Part shown: piece by piece, positions 11,430-23,999 of the stretch
How the letters are laid out: each line of letters starts with the position of its first letter
How positions within the stretch are numbered: position 1 is the first letter of the stretch
NCBI GenBank assembly: GCA_032622095.1
Contig: CP136069.1
Coordinates: forward strand, 20,012,135-20,076,134
Source: Siphonodentalium dalli
Lineage: Eukaryota > Mollusca > Scaphopoda > Gadilida > Siphonodentaliidae
Length of the DNA stretch: 64,000 nt
Direction: 5' to 3'
Translations under genes and position numbers: made by a program
The notes under the pieces: generated by a model
The model's database searches: none
Seen by the model: only the letters and a program-made list of their open reading frames with translations
What the model was told of the DNA's origin: nothing

Positions 11430-14200
11430 ATATGATGCTGGTGGGTGAAATACACGGATTGTTGGGAAACCCGGATTGTTAGCTCGAAGTCGTGCACTCT
11501 CATGTAAAGCCGAAAATAGTTGCAATAAAAAGCATTTACTCCCAACTTGTCCTGATCAATATCGAAGCAAATAAAGAGCGTTTTATAAAGATTGTTTGTT
11601 GTTAAGCCACAGGTGACAGGGGGGTATACCATCCTTGAAATAGCCACCACCTCCACGACATGTGAGCCATAAGTCGAAAAAATATCATGCTCTATCTTTC
11701 TCACACAGCGTAAATCTACTACTAGTACTAGATGATAGATCATAACAAGTTGTGTCCATTTTTGTGAAAAATAACTAAAATAGTCAAATTTCGAAGAAAA
11801 AAAATAATCATATTTCTAACAAAAGCACAAGTTGGTATTTTTGCGATTACATTATGACTTAATTCTTCTTTCTTGAGACTCATTACGGGAATAGATTCGG
11901 TGATTCTCGCCGATAATGTGTTTACCGTTTCTGAATTTCGTGTTACCAAAAATAAAAACAAATGAATCTAGTTACACTATCCTATTCTTTACTAGACTTA
12001 TCGGGGAAATTAATTGAGTAACGGTATTACTTCAACCGCTTCTAAAACCTTACCAAACCCATGTTGGAACAGAAATCTTGTAACACTGTTTATAATCAAT
12101 AACTTGTCCATCGAAATTAAGAATGAAACACATCAATTTTGTATGCAAAATGGCGGCGTCGCTTCCTTGGCAATGCGGTTTTGATTGGCTGTTCCAATAG
12201 CCAATGATTAACAGGGGCGTATGGCCGGTACATATCTTGAACTGATCGATTATGCATTATCTATTTTAAGGGATATTTCATGTAATTCAGAGTAGTGACA
12301 CATAATTATGTGATGAAGATTCGAAATATATTGGATAATTGCAGACATTAGGCAAAAGCAATTTAATATATATACCGTCTTATCATTTTATGGGAGGTTA
12401 GAAAGAACTAAATACCTTTAATTTATTTTTATAATTTGAGTAAAATCTATCCCATTGGGAAAATCGTGAACAATTATGCAAGTTATTATGCACCACCATC
12501 ACAATTGCTATTATCATATTGACTATTAATTACTTTTTTTTAAAGTAATTAAGTTTTAGAAAAATCAATACCACAATATTAACGGAGACAAGTTTACGCT
12601 GCTTGTGAACGCTAAATGAATTTGTAAACGAAGGATCTTTATAAAGGCCTACTTGTCCCATGGGAATGGAAATATCAAGGTTATAACCAGCTATCTTAAA
12701 GGTGAACTTCTGTCGCATATATTAACTGATGACGTCTAAATGTGTAGGCCTATAAGCTTTTTCTCTTTGGGCAGGATACATGTATATGCAATATCAAGTG
12801 GAATTAATAATCAAATCAAAATAAGTGTAGACCATTATATATTCCAAACGTGTTAATTACTTCATATATACATTGGTGTTAATATTAATATAGGCTTCAC
12901 AAATTGGCCACGATCCATGAATACATCTTTACAACAAATTCAAATGCCACATTTGGAGAATATTATTATTATAGAGTGAATTATAATTATGTGCACAAAC
13001 CTTTGCCCGTGGTGATTGCTGGTCGAAATGCGGTATACGTATCCCCGATGACGATAAACAAACTGTAAAAGTAAAAGGGTAATATTGGTTATATGGGACA
13101 ATTCTATTTTTTAACTATATAGACCATAATTATTAATATATATTTCGGAAATTATGCCGACAGACAGGTCATTCTATAATTATATAGTCGTATATATATC
13201 GAGTCTCGTCATAACGAGTGTTTAGTTCAATTTTTTGGAGCTAAACTTTAGAATTAACCATAATTTTTTTTATTTAGTCAGAGAAAAAAACATAATATAG
13301 CAGAATTGCTTGGTTCACAGAATTTTTTATGTTCTAAAATTTTTCCGAAAATAAAAAGCCATTTAATTAAATAGAAAGAAAGACGCCTGGCAAGAATCGA
13401 ATAAGTTAATCGGTTTTAAATTTCATTAGAATTAAAAAAAAAGTTTGTGAAAAAATATATATATTATATTCCATAAATTATAGTTGTTGCCATAAAACAT
13501 ATCAAAAAGATTTATATACTTCTTTCTAATATGGGAAAATGTTTATGGTGGGTTCATAATTCAGGCTAGATGTTAATTGCCTATATATATATATTCAAAA
13601 ATAAAATTTATTTTGCAGAATTCAAAAATAATATATTATAAAAAAAAAAAATTCAAGGAGATAATAGTTTAAAGTACTTACATTGTATAGGTCTGGATGT
13701 TCAAAGTTGGTGATGGCCAATACGTGAAGCGAACAATATAATATATTTTTTTATAATAATATAAGAACCGATCACTTTTAATTTGAAGAATCTCTATGTA
13801 TCTCTAAAAATAATTAAGGTGAGAAGCACGTTGCTTGTTCTGTCCAATAGCGTTCTTGGGAAAACCACTAACTACCACTCACTCTGAACTGTTATTCGCA
13901 CCAACCAGATAAAATATACCGAAAACAAGGAGACGCGCTCAGTATGTGTGAGAAAAGGTACTGAGAAAAAGTTGCATGTGTAGATATGTTTCGAATTATA
14001 TATGATCTTAATCTTGGTGATTGTGACTCGAAAATCGATATTAATTGCACAATGTTAGGCTTTATCGTATATATAAGTTTATGAATATACATATTAATAA
14101 ATGCAGGTTAGCTATATTAATATCTGCAATTATATATCTTTACGATTAAATTATAATTCATTCTGAGAGAAATTAAGGAATATATATTTTCTTGATTTAT
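11430..14200. other. AT-rich stretch without recognisable genes
   Basis: No frame longer than ~110 codons and none with a motif. 12840-14160 has many TATATA runs and A-tracts. Confidence 0.5.
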
Positions 14201-14219
14201 TTGTGAAAAAAAGACAGAT

Positions 14220-14622
14220 ATGAAAACTTCCTCTTTTGCAGTTCGATATAATTATGGCCACCAAATGCTCCAACTATATAGGCCTAATGGGCTCATATAT
14301 GGGCCCGATATAATTTTTATGGTAGATCCCCATATAATGAATATGTTGGCCTCGATATACCTTCCTTCTTGCACTCTATCCATCTACCCCCTCCTTGAAC
14401 AATATTTTTTCGGATCTAAAATGTTATCCCCGTCTGATAAATTTACCATATATGGTATCTACTCTGATACCAAGGGTAAACTTCCTACTCCAAGGAAAAG
14501 ACCCGATAAAAGCCTTTACTAGGGTTGTTGTCTAATCCCCGTTTTGAATATTATTATTACTTATATGTCAATTTGTTTTGTATGTATTACATGTTCTGTT
14601 CGAAATTAAATATTGTTTACAC
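14220..14622 (+). pseudogene. Possible second LINE tail or unrecognised ORF remnant
   Basis: An open frame of 100 codons (14220-14522) with no motif I recognise is followed by ATTAAATATTGTTTACACC (about 14600-14620), nearly the same ending as the LINE at 16262. The shared ending suggests a related 3' UTR, but the upstream protein does not match the LINE. Confidence 0.25.
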
Positions 14623-15071
14623 CATATTCATGTCACCTAAATGCAGAAAAATGCTGTTCTAGCGATTGCTTCACTGAAAGTACCTTTCAAATAATCGAAC
14701 AAATAACCTATGTTTCACAGTGAGTATATACTAACACTTCTAAAAGGACATGCATATATATATATGGCTCGGTCGAGCTTTCAAATTGTGTAAGTTGACA
14801 AATTAAGACGGAATTATTATATACCGTACCGGTGGGCTTCATGTGCTCTCAGAAATATTTTCCTTGGTAGGCCTAAGCCATTTTCCAGCTGCTTTGAACT
14901 GTTCGCACCGAAGTAAAATCAACGCTCTTTATGTTTACCATATCAGGAATACACTTTAACTCGGAATGCTCTTTTCTGTTTCATGCTGTTATTAAAAGGG
15001 CTGTTTTGGGGGGGGGGGACACAAATATCGTGTTAAATTAAGTTGTATTTTCAAGACTTCAATTCGTCTTT

Positions 15072-16262
15072 CTATCGGATGGTACCTGGCATGACCATAT
15101 AACTGATATTGAAAATCGAGCTGCAAGTCGACTTTATACACTGAGGAAGTATAAATTCATTTTGGACCGGAGAACCCTCGAACGCATATATTTATCTTAA
15201 ATCCGACCAGTAATGGAATATGCTTCCTCAGTGTGGGATAATTGTTCAGATGAGGACTCAAGCCATCTCGAAGACATCCAATACGAAGCTGCGCGATTGG
15301 TCAATTAGAAGCTGTAGTGAGGAATCTTTATTACGAGAAACCGGCTGGGACACACTTTCGAGCAGAAGAGAAAAAGCAAAACTTATTCAATTTTCAAAAT
15401 GATTAAGCGAGACACGCCTCCTTACTTATATACGCTTGTCCCTCCAGTATCTGGAAGCCAAACATATTACGACTTCAGACAAAAAGGCCTCAGGTGCCCC
15501 CGTTTTCTTGCGACAAGATATGATAATTCATTCCTGCCAGCCACCGTAAAACTATGGAATAGCTTTCCACCAGAAGCGAACAGTTGTGACTCAGTATCAT
15601 AATTCAAGAGATATATTTCCAAAAATCACAATACCATACCATCATATTGTTATACAACGTTTACAAGACCAAGTCAAATATACCACTGTCGTCTGAGAAC
15701 CTTCTGCAGTAACTTGAAATATGATGTTTTGTAACCACCTAAATAATAATCCATTCTGCGATTGTGGGGAACTGGAGACCGCGGAACAGTTTTTACTTCA
15801 CTGTCCGATTTACAAAAAAAGAGAGAGATAACTGTTTTGTGGGTCATATTATGACATTAAATGTAAACACTTTACTTAATGGGTCGGTTAATTCAACGTA
15901 CAGTGAAAATACAGTCATTTTCATGTCACTCCAAAAGTTCATAGATAGAACCAAACGATTAAACTGAGTACCATCACTAACTGATATACATATCTCATCT
16001 AATGAGTAGTGAAGATAAATAAGAGCGGGGGGGGGGGGTATCTGACCTCCAGCGATCAGCCACGGATATGCTCGCGGGTGTTTGTGGAGCAGACAATTCA
16101 TCACTCGAGACCAAAACATATCATGAAGCAATTTTATATCGCGGAAATAGTCACGAATAAGCCTAGGCTTACTGCAAGATCCCTTTATCTCGTATGTCTG
16201 TTTGTGTATGTTATATTTGTATTTATGTGCCTACTTGAGAAATAAAATATTGTTTACACTAA
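15072..16262 (+). pseudogene. Decayed LINE (non-LTR retrotransposon), 3' part of reverse transcriptase ORF and 3' tail
   Basis: Reading across frames gives LSDGTWHDHI, ASRLYTLRKYKFILDRRTLE, IRPVMEYASSVWDN, EDIQYEAARLV, SLLRETGWDTLSSRR, PPYLYTLVPP, FLPATVKLWNSFPPE and, at about 15757-15835, CGELETAE.FLLHC with Y.KERD. This is the C-terminal end of a Jockey/CR1-type reverse transcriptase ORF with its terminal C-rich knuckle. Stops at about 15198 and 15307, plus frame shifts, show it is dead. The 3' tail ends near AAATAAAATATTGTTTACAC (16242-16261). The 5' end, including the catalytic YADD region, is missing. Confidence 0.8.
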
Positions 16263-16579
16263 CTCGTAACAATTACATGTGTATAATTAACGTTGAACAA
16301 CCAATTTGTCTATGAATTCGAAGTTTTTATTCTAGCGAAGAATTTCTGGATAAAACAAATTATTCCATGTTATGAGGCGGATGTTAATGGTATTTCATTC
16401 GTGCTTGCCATTATGGAACCCTCGTTCAGAACAAAGGAGGCAATGTCCAGGTAGCGAAACAATTCGACACAGGATGTTGAAATATCATGTCATTTGCGAA
16501 CAAAATACTTGATTTAATTAGTTCACCAAACTTCGTATATTGGGAGCCTACCAGTTTTAGCGTTGTATGCATATTTTGA

Positions 16580-17710
16580 ATGCCGGCTGATACGGACCCT
16601 GGCTCTTACGGACCCTGGCTGATACGGACCCTGGCTTTTACGGACATCCGGCTCACACGGACCCTGGCTTATACGGACCCCGGCTTGTGCGGACCCTGTC
16701 TTTTACGGACATCCGGCTCATACGGACCTCAATTAAAATTAAATTAAAGTTTTTAAATTAGGTATATTTTCCTTTATTTAAATAAATTAAAACAAAATAA
16801 ATTTAAAATACTGAAAAAATGCATATCTTCTGGGTCCGTTTGTAAACAAAGCATATAGACGTCACTGGATACTAGCTTTCTGTTGCCTTTCTTAAAACCA
16901 TTGTCGATCTTAAAAATCTTAAGAAATCTATATACCATCTTTGCTTTTACAAACCTGTTTTCACAACAAATAGAAATCAGTGGATTCATGCTGATCATCA
17001 ATCACTGACCACTAACCATAGCGTGTCTGTTTATACAGCGGCGAAAGTATCACACGCACGTGTTTATTCAAAAGTAAATGGATTATAGGGGTAGGTAACA
17101 CCAAATCCGGCCATTTATGGGACCATCTCATTTTTGTCAAAATTCATATGTTCTTCGCATCGTTCTATAAAGTAGAGCACATGAGTTTATTTTGCACTCA
17201 TCCATGGCTCACATTTATTCATTTGTTGCATACATTATGTTTGGTATAATATGAGATGGTCCCATAAATGGCAAAATTAGAGTTCAGTATCACTTGGGGT
17301 GACAGGAATGACTATGTCACCACTGACAATATACATATATATTTAGTCTACTATACATATTTGTATTTGTAATTTTTTATGTGTGTATTGTGAATGACAT
17401 TATCCTATCGTATCCTATCATTTTAATGTTCAGGTATGAACACCATTCAATAAATGTGTACAAGCCAGAACACAACGGAAATAAGTCAGTTATACCTCGC
17501 GTTCTCTTACAACAAGTGAGTAACAAACATAAATATTATTTAAAGTTTAAAAGGAAATAATCCGAAAGTAAAAAAGTGAAAGATAAAACTTTAAAAGATA
17601 TACAAAATTTAGAAGATATATAAAGAATTAAATAAAAATATAAATAAAATAAATTTTAATTTAATTTGAATGAGGTCCAAAAGAGCCAGGGTCCGTATCA
17701 GCGGCATACC
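16580..17710. mobile_element. Mutator-like fold-back element, 1.13 kb
   Basis: Ends ATGCCGGCTGATACGGACCC at the left and the complement of GGTATGCCGCTGATACGGAC at the right, in direct flanks CATATTTTGA (16570-16579 and 17711-17720). A 9-10 bp target duplication with long inverted ends is typical of Mutator-like elements. The left arm is expanded by about nine ~16-bp copies of (C)GG(A)CCCTGGCTNNTA (16583-16725). Then both arms share GGACCTCA..AAATTAAATTAAA. The short minus-strand frame at 16774-17001 shows no transposase motif. Confidence 0.7.
17110..17272. mobile_element. Nested hairpin element inside the fold-back element
   Basis: GCCATTTATGGGACCATCTC (within 17110-17131) and its complement at 17251-17272 form a perfect 22-bp inverted repeat with a 119-base spacer that shows no coding potential. 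It is probably a small nested MITE or MITE remnant. Confidence 0.6.
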
Positions 17711-17924
17711 CATATTTTGATTCGGCGATACAGATCGTAATATAATAGAAGCATTACCATATATAATTTGAGCCTTCACACCACTCATTGTCTGTAATTG
17801 GACATTTTTTCTTGAAATCTCCAAATCATGATTGCGTAAATTGGAAGGAGGATTTAGATAGGTCGATAAATACAGGACTTTAGACACATAGAAGCTGCAT
17901 GTGTTTTTGAGACAATGCACATTT

Positions 17925-18309
17925 GTGACCCGCCATATAAAATCCAGTCGTAAGTCGGGATTTATTTTACCCTGTGCCAATGCATTCTCTTATATATGCG
18001 AGTCGACCATAGGTCGCCTCGCACATATAAGAGAATGCATTGACTTAACCATTTTTTAACCCCACACATATATAGAAGCATATAGAAGAGTGTCGTCTGC
18101 TCATGTTTGTCTGGGGCTCTCTATGGGTGAAATTATAAAATTGTTAAAGAATACAAGAAAAAAGTATTAAAATTGTAAAAAATTGTTAGGCCAATGCATT
18201 CTCTTATATATGCGAGGCGACCTATGGTCGACTCGCATATATAAGAGAATGCATTGGCACAGGGTAAAAAAAATCCCGACTTACGACTGGATTTTATATG
18301 GCGGGTCAC
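17925..18309. mobile_element. MITE with double-hairpin arms, copy 1 (385 bp)
   Basis: Nearly identical ~115-bp inverted arms start GTGACCCGCCATATAAAATC, flanked by ATTT at 17921-17924 and 18310-18313. Each arm contains a self-complementary hairpin of CCAATGCATTCTCTTATATA type (17978-18042 and 18191-18257) around a TCGACC/GGTCGC core. The middle is AT-rich with GTTTGTCTGGGGCTC. No open frame. Confidence 0.85.
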
Positions 18310-19601
18310 ATTTGTTTTATCAGAAAGAGTGACATCTTACGGTAATAATGATGTATTTTAATTTAACTACCATTTTAAGCTATATGCGCATCGAATATGG
18401 CGCGTAATCACGAGTAACTTTTGTTTACATTTAATACACACTGTCTCTTCGCGAGGTCAATTAGGTTCGTATTCTTGTAAACAATGATGTGCATTTAACT
18501 CATACATCCTGTAGTAGTTAGCAACTAAAGTAGCATATGCAGACATATGGAGAAGACATGGTACTGTACGGAATGACTTGAGACGATGTTTCAAGTCACG
18601 CCGGGTATGTAAATATCAAATGTTTTTCTTAGCAAGCATAATCTATGTAACCATATACATATAATGGCAGTCTGTCGACACATCAGATATATATTTCTGA
18701 AGTCTTGGTCATTTTCATCTCCATGTCGCCCGCATGCGGCCGAATTCTGGTCTCTGATCTGGACCAGGTTTCGCGTAAACTATAGTCTAGACCAGGCCCA
18801 AACCACGGTGATCGCGATGTGTTACCATGCTTCGGAGCGAGTAAGCTGGGATTATTGGTCCGCACTGGTCCGTATTCTTGTCTTTTTGAAACTCAGGTTT
18901 ACGTAAACCAAGGTTTGCCTTCTTAGGGTGGATACACACATGCATGTAATCTCAGTAATTATCGTGTATTTGGCATTTTACATGGATCATACAGACAATT
19001 TATATATATATTTGCGAATGTCTGTCTGTCTCTCTGTCTGTCTGTCTGTGTTCTATAGAAATTCATAGGGGACCACCTAGATGACACAAAAGGGGTCTAA
19101 TAGGGGTAACTTTTTACGAGAAAGATAATGGCGAGGGTTAGAAAGTGACGCCGTTGTTGTCAGGGGCAGAAAAGGGGGAAGGGCAGAAGAAACAAATTTG
19201 GTCGCCGATTACCACCAAACTTATATATAATTATCCCCATAATATGAGGAATCTAATGGTGTGGTTTAAATATGTCAACAGTTGCGCCGTTCGCGCCAGG
19301 GATGCCCAGAAGGGGCGAGGGGGACCACAAATAATCAAAACTAATTTTAGCCCCGAATTCCACCAAATTGATGCATATTCTTCTGATATCTTCTCCATGA
19401 TACAAGGAATCTTATTGTGTAATTTAAAGACGCCAAATTGGTGTCGTTTGGGTGAGAGATTGGGGGGGGGGGGTGGTGGGTGGATTCTAAATTGATAATA
19501 ATTGGTTTAGTCACCGATTGCCACGAAACTTATACAAATTAATTCCCATGGTATGAGGTGTCTAATGGCGTGGCTTAAAGCTGTCAAAAATGGCGTCATT
19601 C

Positions 19602-20302
19602 AATTCAATTCTTTGATCTCAATAAACCAATACATGTACATGGCATCTGAGATATACAAATTTAAATACAAATACAAGACAAAAGCACATTTAACAGGTA
19701 TATACATCATTATATAATAATATATGTAATATTCATGTATTCATTGAAGGCACATCCACCCAAAACTTATGTTATGAAACCTTTAAGTACTGTGAATATC
19801 GCAACGTTTAGTTGTTGACATGGGATCATTGGAAATAATAATAAAAATAGAAACAAATCATTGAATAAAAAGATAAAGACCAAGCCAGGGTGGATGTGCC
19901 CGTTTCTATATACAGACTATCTATTTATTTGATACACTCACGTCATTCACACAGGAATACTGTCATATCGACATGCATATACTTAAATGTATAAATGTTG
20001 ACTTGAGACGATGGGGGCACATGAGCTACAGACATAAGTTTGAATTTGAAAAAAAAAATATATCGTATGGATAAAGTCTGGTATGTTTTAATCATCCTAT
20101 AACTTGAAATCGAGGTTGTGTGTATTCGAATAGTGATGTTTAGGATAAAGCGCGACTACAAATAAACTGACAGAGACCTCGTTGCTAATAAGCCCCATCG
20201 CATCAAGCGCATGTCCACATAAAATACATCCTGTGTACTCTGTGAGGACCAGGCGAACCCTGTCAAAAATCGTGCTCAAGTCAACTGAGCGGCACGCGTC
20301 CG
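19602..20302 (-). mobile_element. Retroelement insertion inside the Helitron (LINE tail or SINE)
   Basis: A 701-bp insert flanked by 7-bp target duplications GTCATTC (19595-19601 and 20303-20309), restoring the Helitron module TGGCGTCATTCGAGTCAGGGG when removed. On the minus strand it ends with the simple tail TTGAATTGAATT, as many non-LTR retroelements do. The tail is preceded by GGTTTATTGAGATCAAAG. No reverse transcriptase motif is visible, so it is a truncated LINE or a long SINE. Confidence 0.7.
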
Positions 20303-21310
20303 GTCATTCGAGTCAGGGGTGCACTGAAAGGGAAAGGGGCACCAAAATTGATACACAATATTTTTAGCGCCAATTTCCACCAAATTGATACACATTCTTA
20401 TCCATGATATGAGGAATCTAATCGTGTGATTTAAAAAACGTCATATTGGTGCTGCTTTGGCGAGAGATGGGGGTGGGGTGGGCACTACATTTGATAAACA
20501 ATTGTTTAGTCGCGGAATAGCAACAAACTTACAAATAATAATCTCCATGATATCAGGAGTCTAATTGTGTGGTTTAAAAATGTCAAAAGTGATGCCATTC
20601 GAGTCAGGGGTGCCTAGAGGGTGAGTGGGGCACAAACATTAATAAACAATATGTTTTGCGCCGATTTCCACCCGATACATATTCTTCTCCGTGATACGAA
20701 TAATCTAATCGTGTGGTTTAAATGCGCCAAATTGGTGCCTTTTGGGTGAGAGATATGCAATGGTGGCCCTAAATTTGATGCGAATTTGCATACTCGTCAA
20801 TTTTCATAAAATTCATATATATTCATCTCTTTAATGAGTCTAAGTGTGTGGTTCAATGATGTCAAAAGTGGCGCCGCTTGAGTCCGAAATAGGGACGGGA
20901 GGGTCACCAAAAACTTATAAAATATGTTTGGTGCCAATTACCATCAAACTCATATACGTTCTTCTCAAATGATACAATGAATCAAATATTTTCGAATATC
21001 TGTATGTGTTCTATATATAACGTTAAGGGTACAATCGAGATGGCACCAAGGCGGTCTAACAGGTGTAACTTTTTACGAGTAAGATAATGGTGCGGGTTAA
21101 AATTTTCTAAAGTGTCGTTGTTGGTGTCAGGGAGGGGCTATTTTTTGCACAGATTTCGACCAAATTGATATATTATTCTTCTCCGTGATACGAGTAATAT
21201 AAACGTGTGATTTAAAGACGCGAAATTGGTGCCGTTTTGGGTGACAGATGGGGAGGGAGGTAATAACTATGATAATAATTTGTTTAGTTGCCGATTACCA
21301 CCAAACTTAT

Positions 21311-21829
21311 CACCTAATGCGCATAAGATTGTCCACTTATAAACGGACAATCCATACTTAAATGATCGTTAATTAATGGACAATCCGACACCGTGTGACA
21401 CGCGATCTTGGGATTGTCCACGAAATCAGGACATATATAGATAACCCTGCATGTTAGCTACATATTAAATCTGAAGGGTAATAACTCTATACAGAATTTA
21501 CCTTTACTAAATAACGGAGATTTTTAAAAACACTTCTTCGAATATTTTCGTTATTTCGTCAAAAACTCTTCTTCAAATATCTCCGTTATTTCGTCAAAAA
21601 CACTTCTTCTCATACAAATCGCCGTTATTTAGTAAATTAACATTCTTTATAGAGTTATTGCCCTTCATATTAAATAAGAAGCTAACATGCAGGATTAGCT
21701 ATACATGTCGTCATTTAGTGGACAATCCCAAGCCCGCGTGCCACGCGTGGTCGGATTGTCCATTAATTAACGAACATTTTAGGTACGGATTGTCCGTTTA
21801 TAAATGGCCAATCCTTGAAGAATTGCCTG
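21311..21829. mobile_element. hAT-like MITE, 519 bp, inside the Helitron
   Basis: Flanked by 8-bp target duplications AAACTTAT (21303-21310 and 21830-21837). The long inverted arms share TTATAAACGGACAATCC, CGTTAATTAATGGACAATCC and CTGCATGTTAGCT. Ends begin with CA. The centre (about 21530-21640) carries three tandem copies of a CGTTATTTCGTCAAAAACACTTCTTC-like unit. The 8-bp duplication points to the hAT superfamily. Confidence 0.8.
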
Positions 21830-23434
21830 AAACTTATATATAATCATCTCCATTATATAATGCATGCATGAGTCTAATAGACGAGGTTTACATATGACAA
21901 ATGTGGCGCGGTTCAAGTCATGCATGAGGGGAGTTGCACCAAAGTTGATACAGATATATTTAGCACTGATTCTACCAAATGCATGCACGATCTTCTGTAG
22001 ATCTAATGATATGATGAATTAAATCACATTTGGGGTAGTTTGGGTCATGGATGGCGAGAGGAGATTCACTAGCATGTATACGATTGTTCAAGTCGCCGAT
22101 ATCCAACAAAGTTATATATAGTCATCTCCCAGGCCATCTCCATGTCTTTTTACGGAGTTTTTGGCATTCAAATTTCACAATCGCGACAAATGGTGACCGA
22201 ATTAAGTCACTGGAACAATTATATCTTCTCAACTGTCATATTTATATGGGGATGAAGATCAGGGCATTCCTATAATGATCTAGCAGCACAGATAAATAGC
22301 AGAAAGCATTAAAAGTATATTTATATCAATCTATTTAAGAGATACATATATTCATTCAAAGTGAGGGACCTTGAATCGTCAGAGGATTGCATATTAGAAT
22401 GGCTCATGTATATATTAGAACACGATTGAGTCTGTCCCATTCAATATAGTTTCCACACAAAAAGTTACAATTGCCAAGAGATATGGAAATGTAGAGCAGG
22501 CATGTTCAAAAATAGTGTGCAGTCAAATATGGTTACTTCTGAGATAAAGGAAAACGCGGTCCGCATGCAGCACATGCCTTTTCAGGATCCTCCAATATTG
22601 ACATCTGTCAAGGGTATATCTGCCCGACACAGAGGATTTCTTTCATTTTTTAAAACAGATTCATCGCCTAACATAAACAACTCAAAATCTCTCGCTTTGT
22701 CGGCCACATGTAGCTGCTATACATGCATAACATCAATTATTTTAAACTGAAAATGATTAGCCTAACAGAGGAGCACATGGACATATCTTTAAAACATCTG
22801 TATCTTCATGGAGATATGATAAATTAGCTATAGGTTGATTGATTGATTGATACATGTCGATGTAAAACACAATTTTCGTCTATTATTTTTTCGAACTAAT
22901 GTGTTTATGATGTTCATGCTATAACGTCTGAAGTATACGCAGTTGTAAATAAATAAATACTTCTTTATTGGTGGGACGGATTAAATTCGATAAACAAAAT
23001 GATAATTGCTCCGACCTGACAAGGTGAGCCACTACTTATATTCCATGTGTAAGAATAATGTTTTGTGATGCCATTTGGATATACAATTTATGAGAATACG
23101 TGTAACACTTTGAGAGCAAATTTATTCTCTATTCCCATCAAATATCCATAGAGGGTTTCACATCACTTAATCTGGGCAACGCCGGGTAACCCTGCTAGTG
23201 TAATATGTGTCCACTGACAACCCAATCATTGCCGACGTGTTGACCGCACTGAGTTCAAGTTCCAATTAAGTCGGAATGCAGAGAAGCCGCTATCTTAGAC
23301 CGAGTCGCCATGCCACTTCAAATAATTGTTGGTGGGATAACCCATATGGTGGACGTTCTATTTAAATAATGACCAGTCCTCTCTTGATATGTATAGCAGT
23401 GGTGGGTCAGGATATCCCGATGCAGGGGCTATAT

Positions 23435-23891
23435 GTGACCCGCCATATCAAATCCAGTCGTAAGTCGGGATTTGTTTTACCCTGTGCCAATGCATTCTCC
23501 TATATATGCGAGTCGACAATAGGTCGCCTCGCATATATAAGAGAATGAATTGGCCTAACAATTTTTTACAATTTAAAAAAACTTTTCTTGTATTCTTTAA
23601 CAATTTTATAATTTCACCCATACAGAGCCCCAGACAAACATGAGCAGACGACACTCTTCTATATGCTTCTATATATGTGTGGGGCTCCCTGCAGGGTAAT
23701 GGATGTGTTTTTATTTTATGTCCTAAAAATTGTAAGAAACATTTATTTAAAAAAATGATAACAAATTGTTAGGCCAATGCATTCTCTTATATATACGAGG
23801 CGACCTATGGTAGACTCGCATATATATGAGAATGCATTGGCACAGGGCAAACAAATCCCGACTTACGACTGGATTTGATATGGCGGGTCAC
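23435..23891. mobile_element. MITE with double-hairpin arms, copy 2 (457 bp)
   Basis: The same arms as copy 1 (GTGACCCGCCATATCAAATC), flanked by ATAT at 23431-23434 and 23892-23895. The middle is inverted relative to copy 1 (GAGCCCCAGACAAACATG) and has an extra ~70 bp. The two copies fix a 4-bp AT-rich target duplication for this family. Confidence 0.85.
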
Positions 23892-23999
23892 ATATATGAT
23901 CCCGAAAGCTACCAGGCGGGGTGGCTAACTCTGAGCTATTTAAGTAAAACATATTTTATATTGTACCTTCTTGCCCAGATTATTCCAACCGATACACTC

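Larger units (their letters stand above)
18999..23198 (+). mobile_element. Non-autonomous Helitron, 4.2 kb with nested insertions
   Basis: The 3' end has a short hairpin (CTGGGCAACGCCGGG), then TAACCCTG and CTAG followed by T (23195-23199), the CTRR-T ending of Helitrons. The 5' end has TATATATATATTTGCGAATG followed by TGTCTG repeats, matching the 5' end of the inverted copy at 49.7 kb; the expected TC start is mutated to TT. The interior is made of alternating ~150-bp modules ('CCACCAAATTGATACA..GGTGCCGTTTGGGTGAGAGA' and 'CCACAAACTTATATA..GTCAAAAGTGGCGCC..GAGTCAGGGGTG'). No Rep or helicase frame is seen. A retroelement and a hAT-like MITE are inserted within it. Confidence 0.75.
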
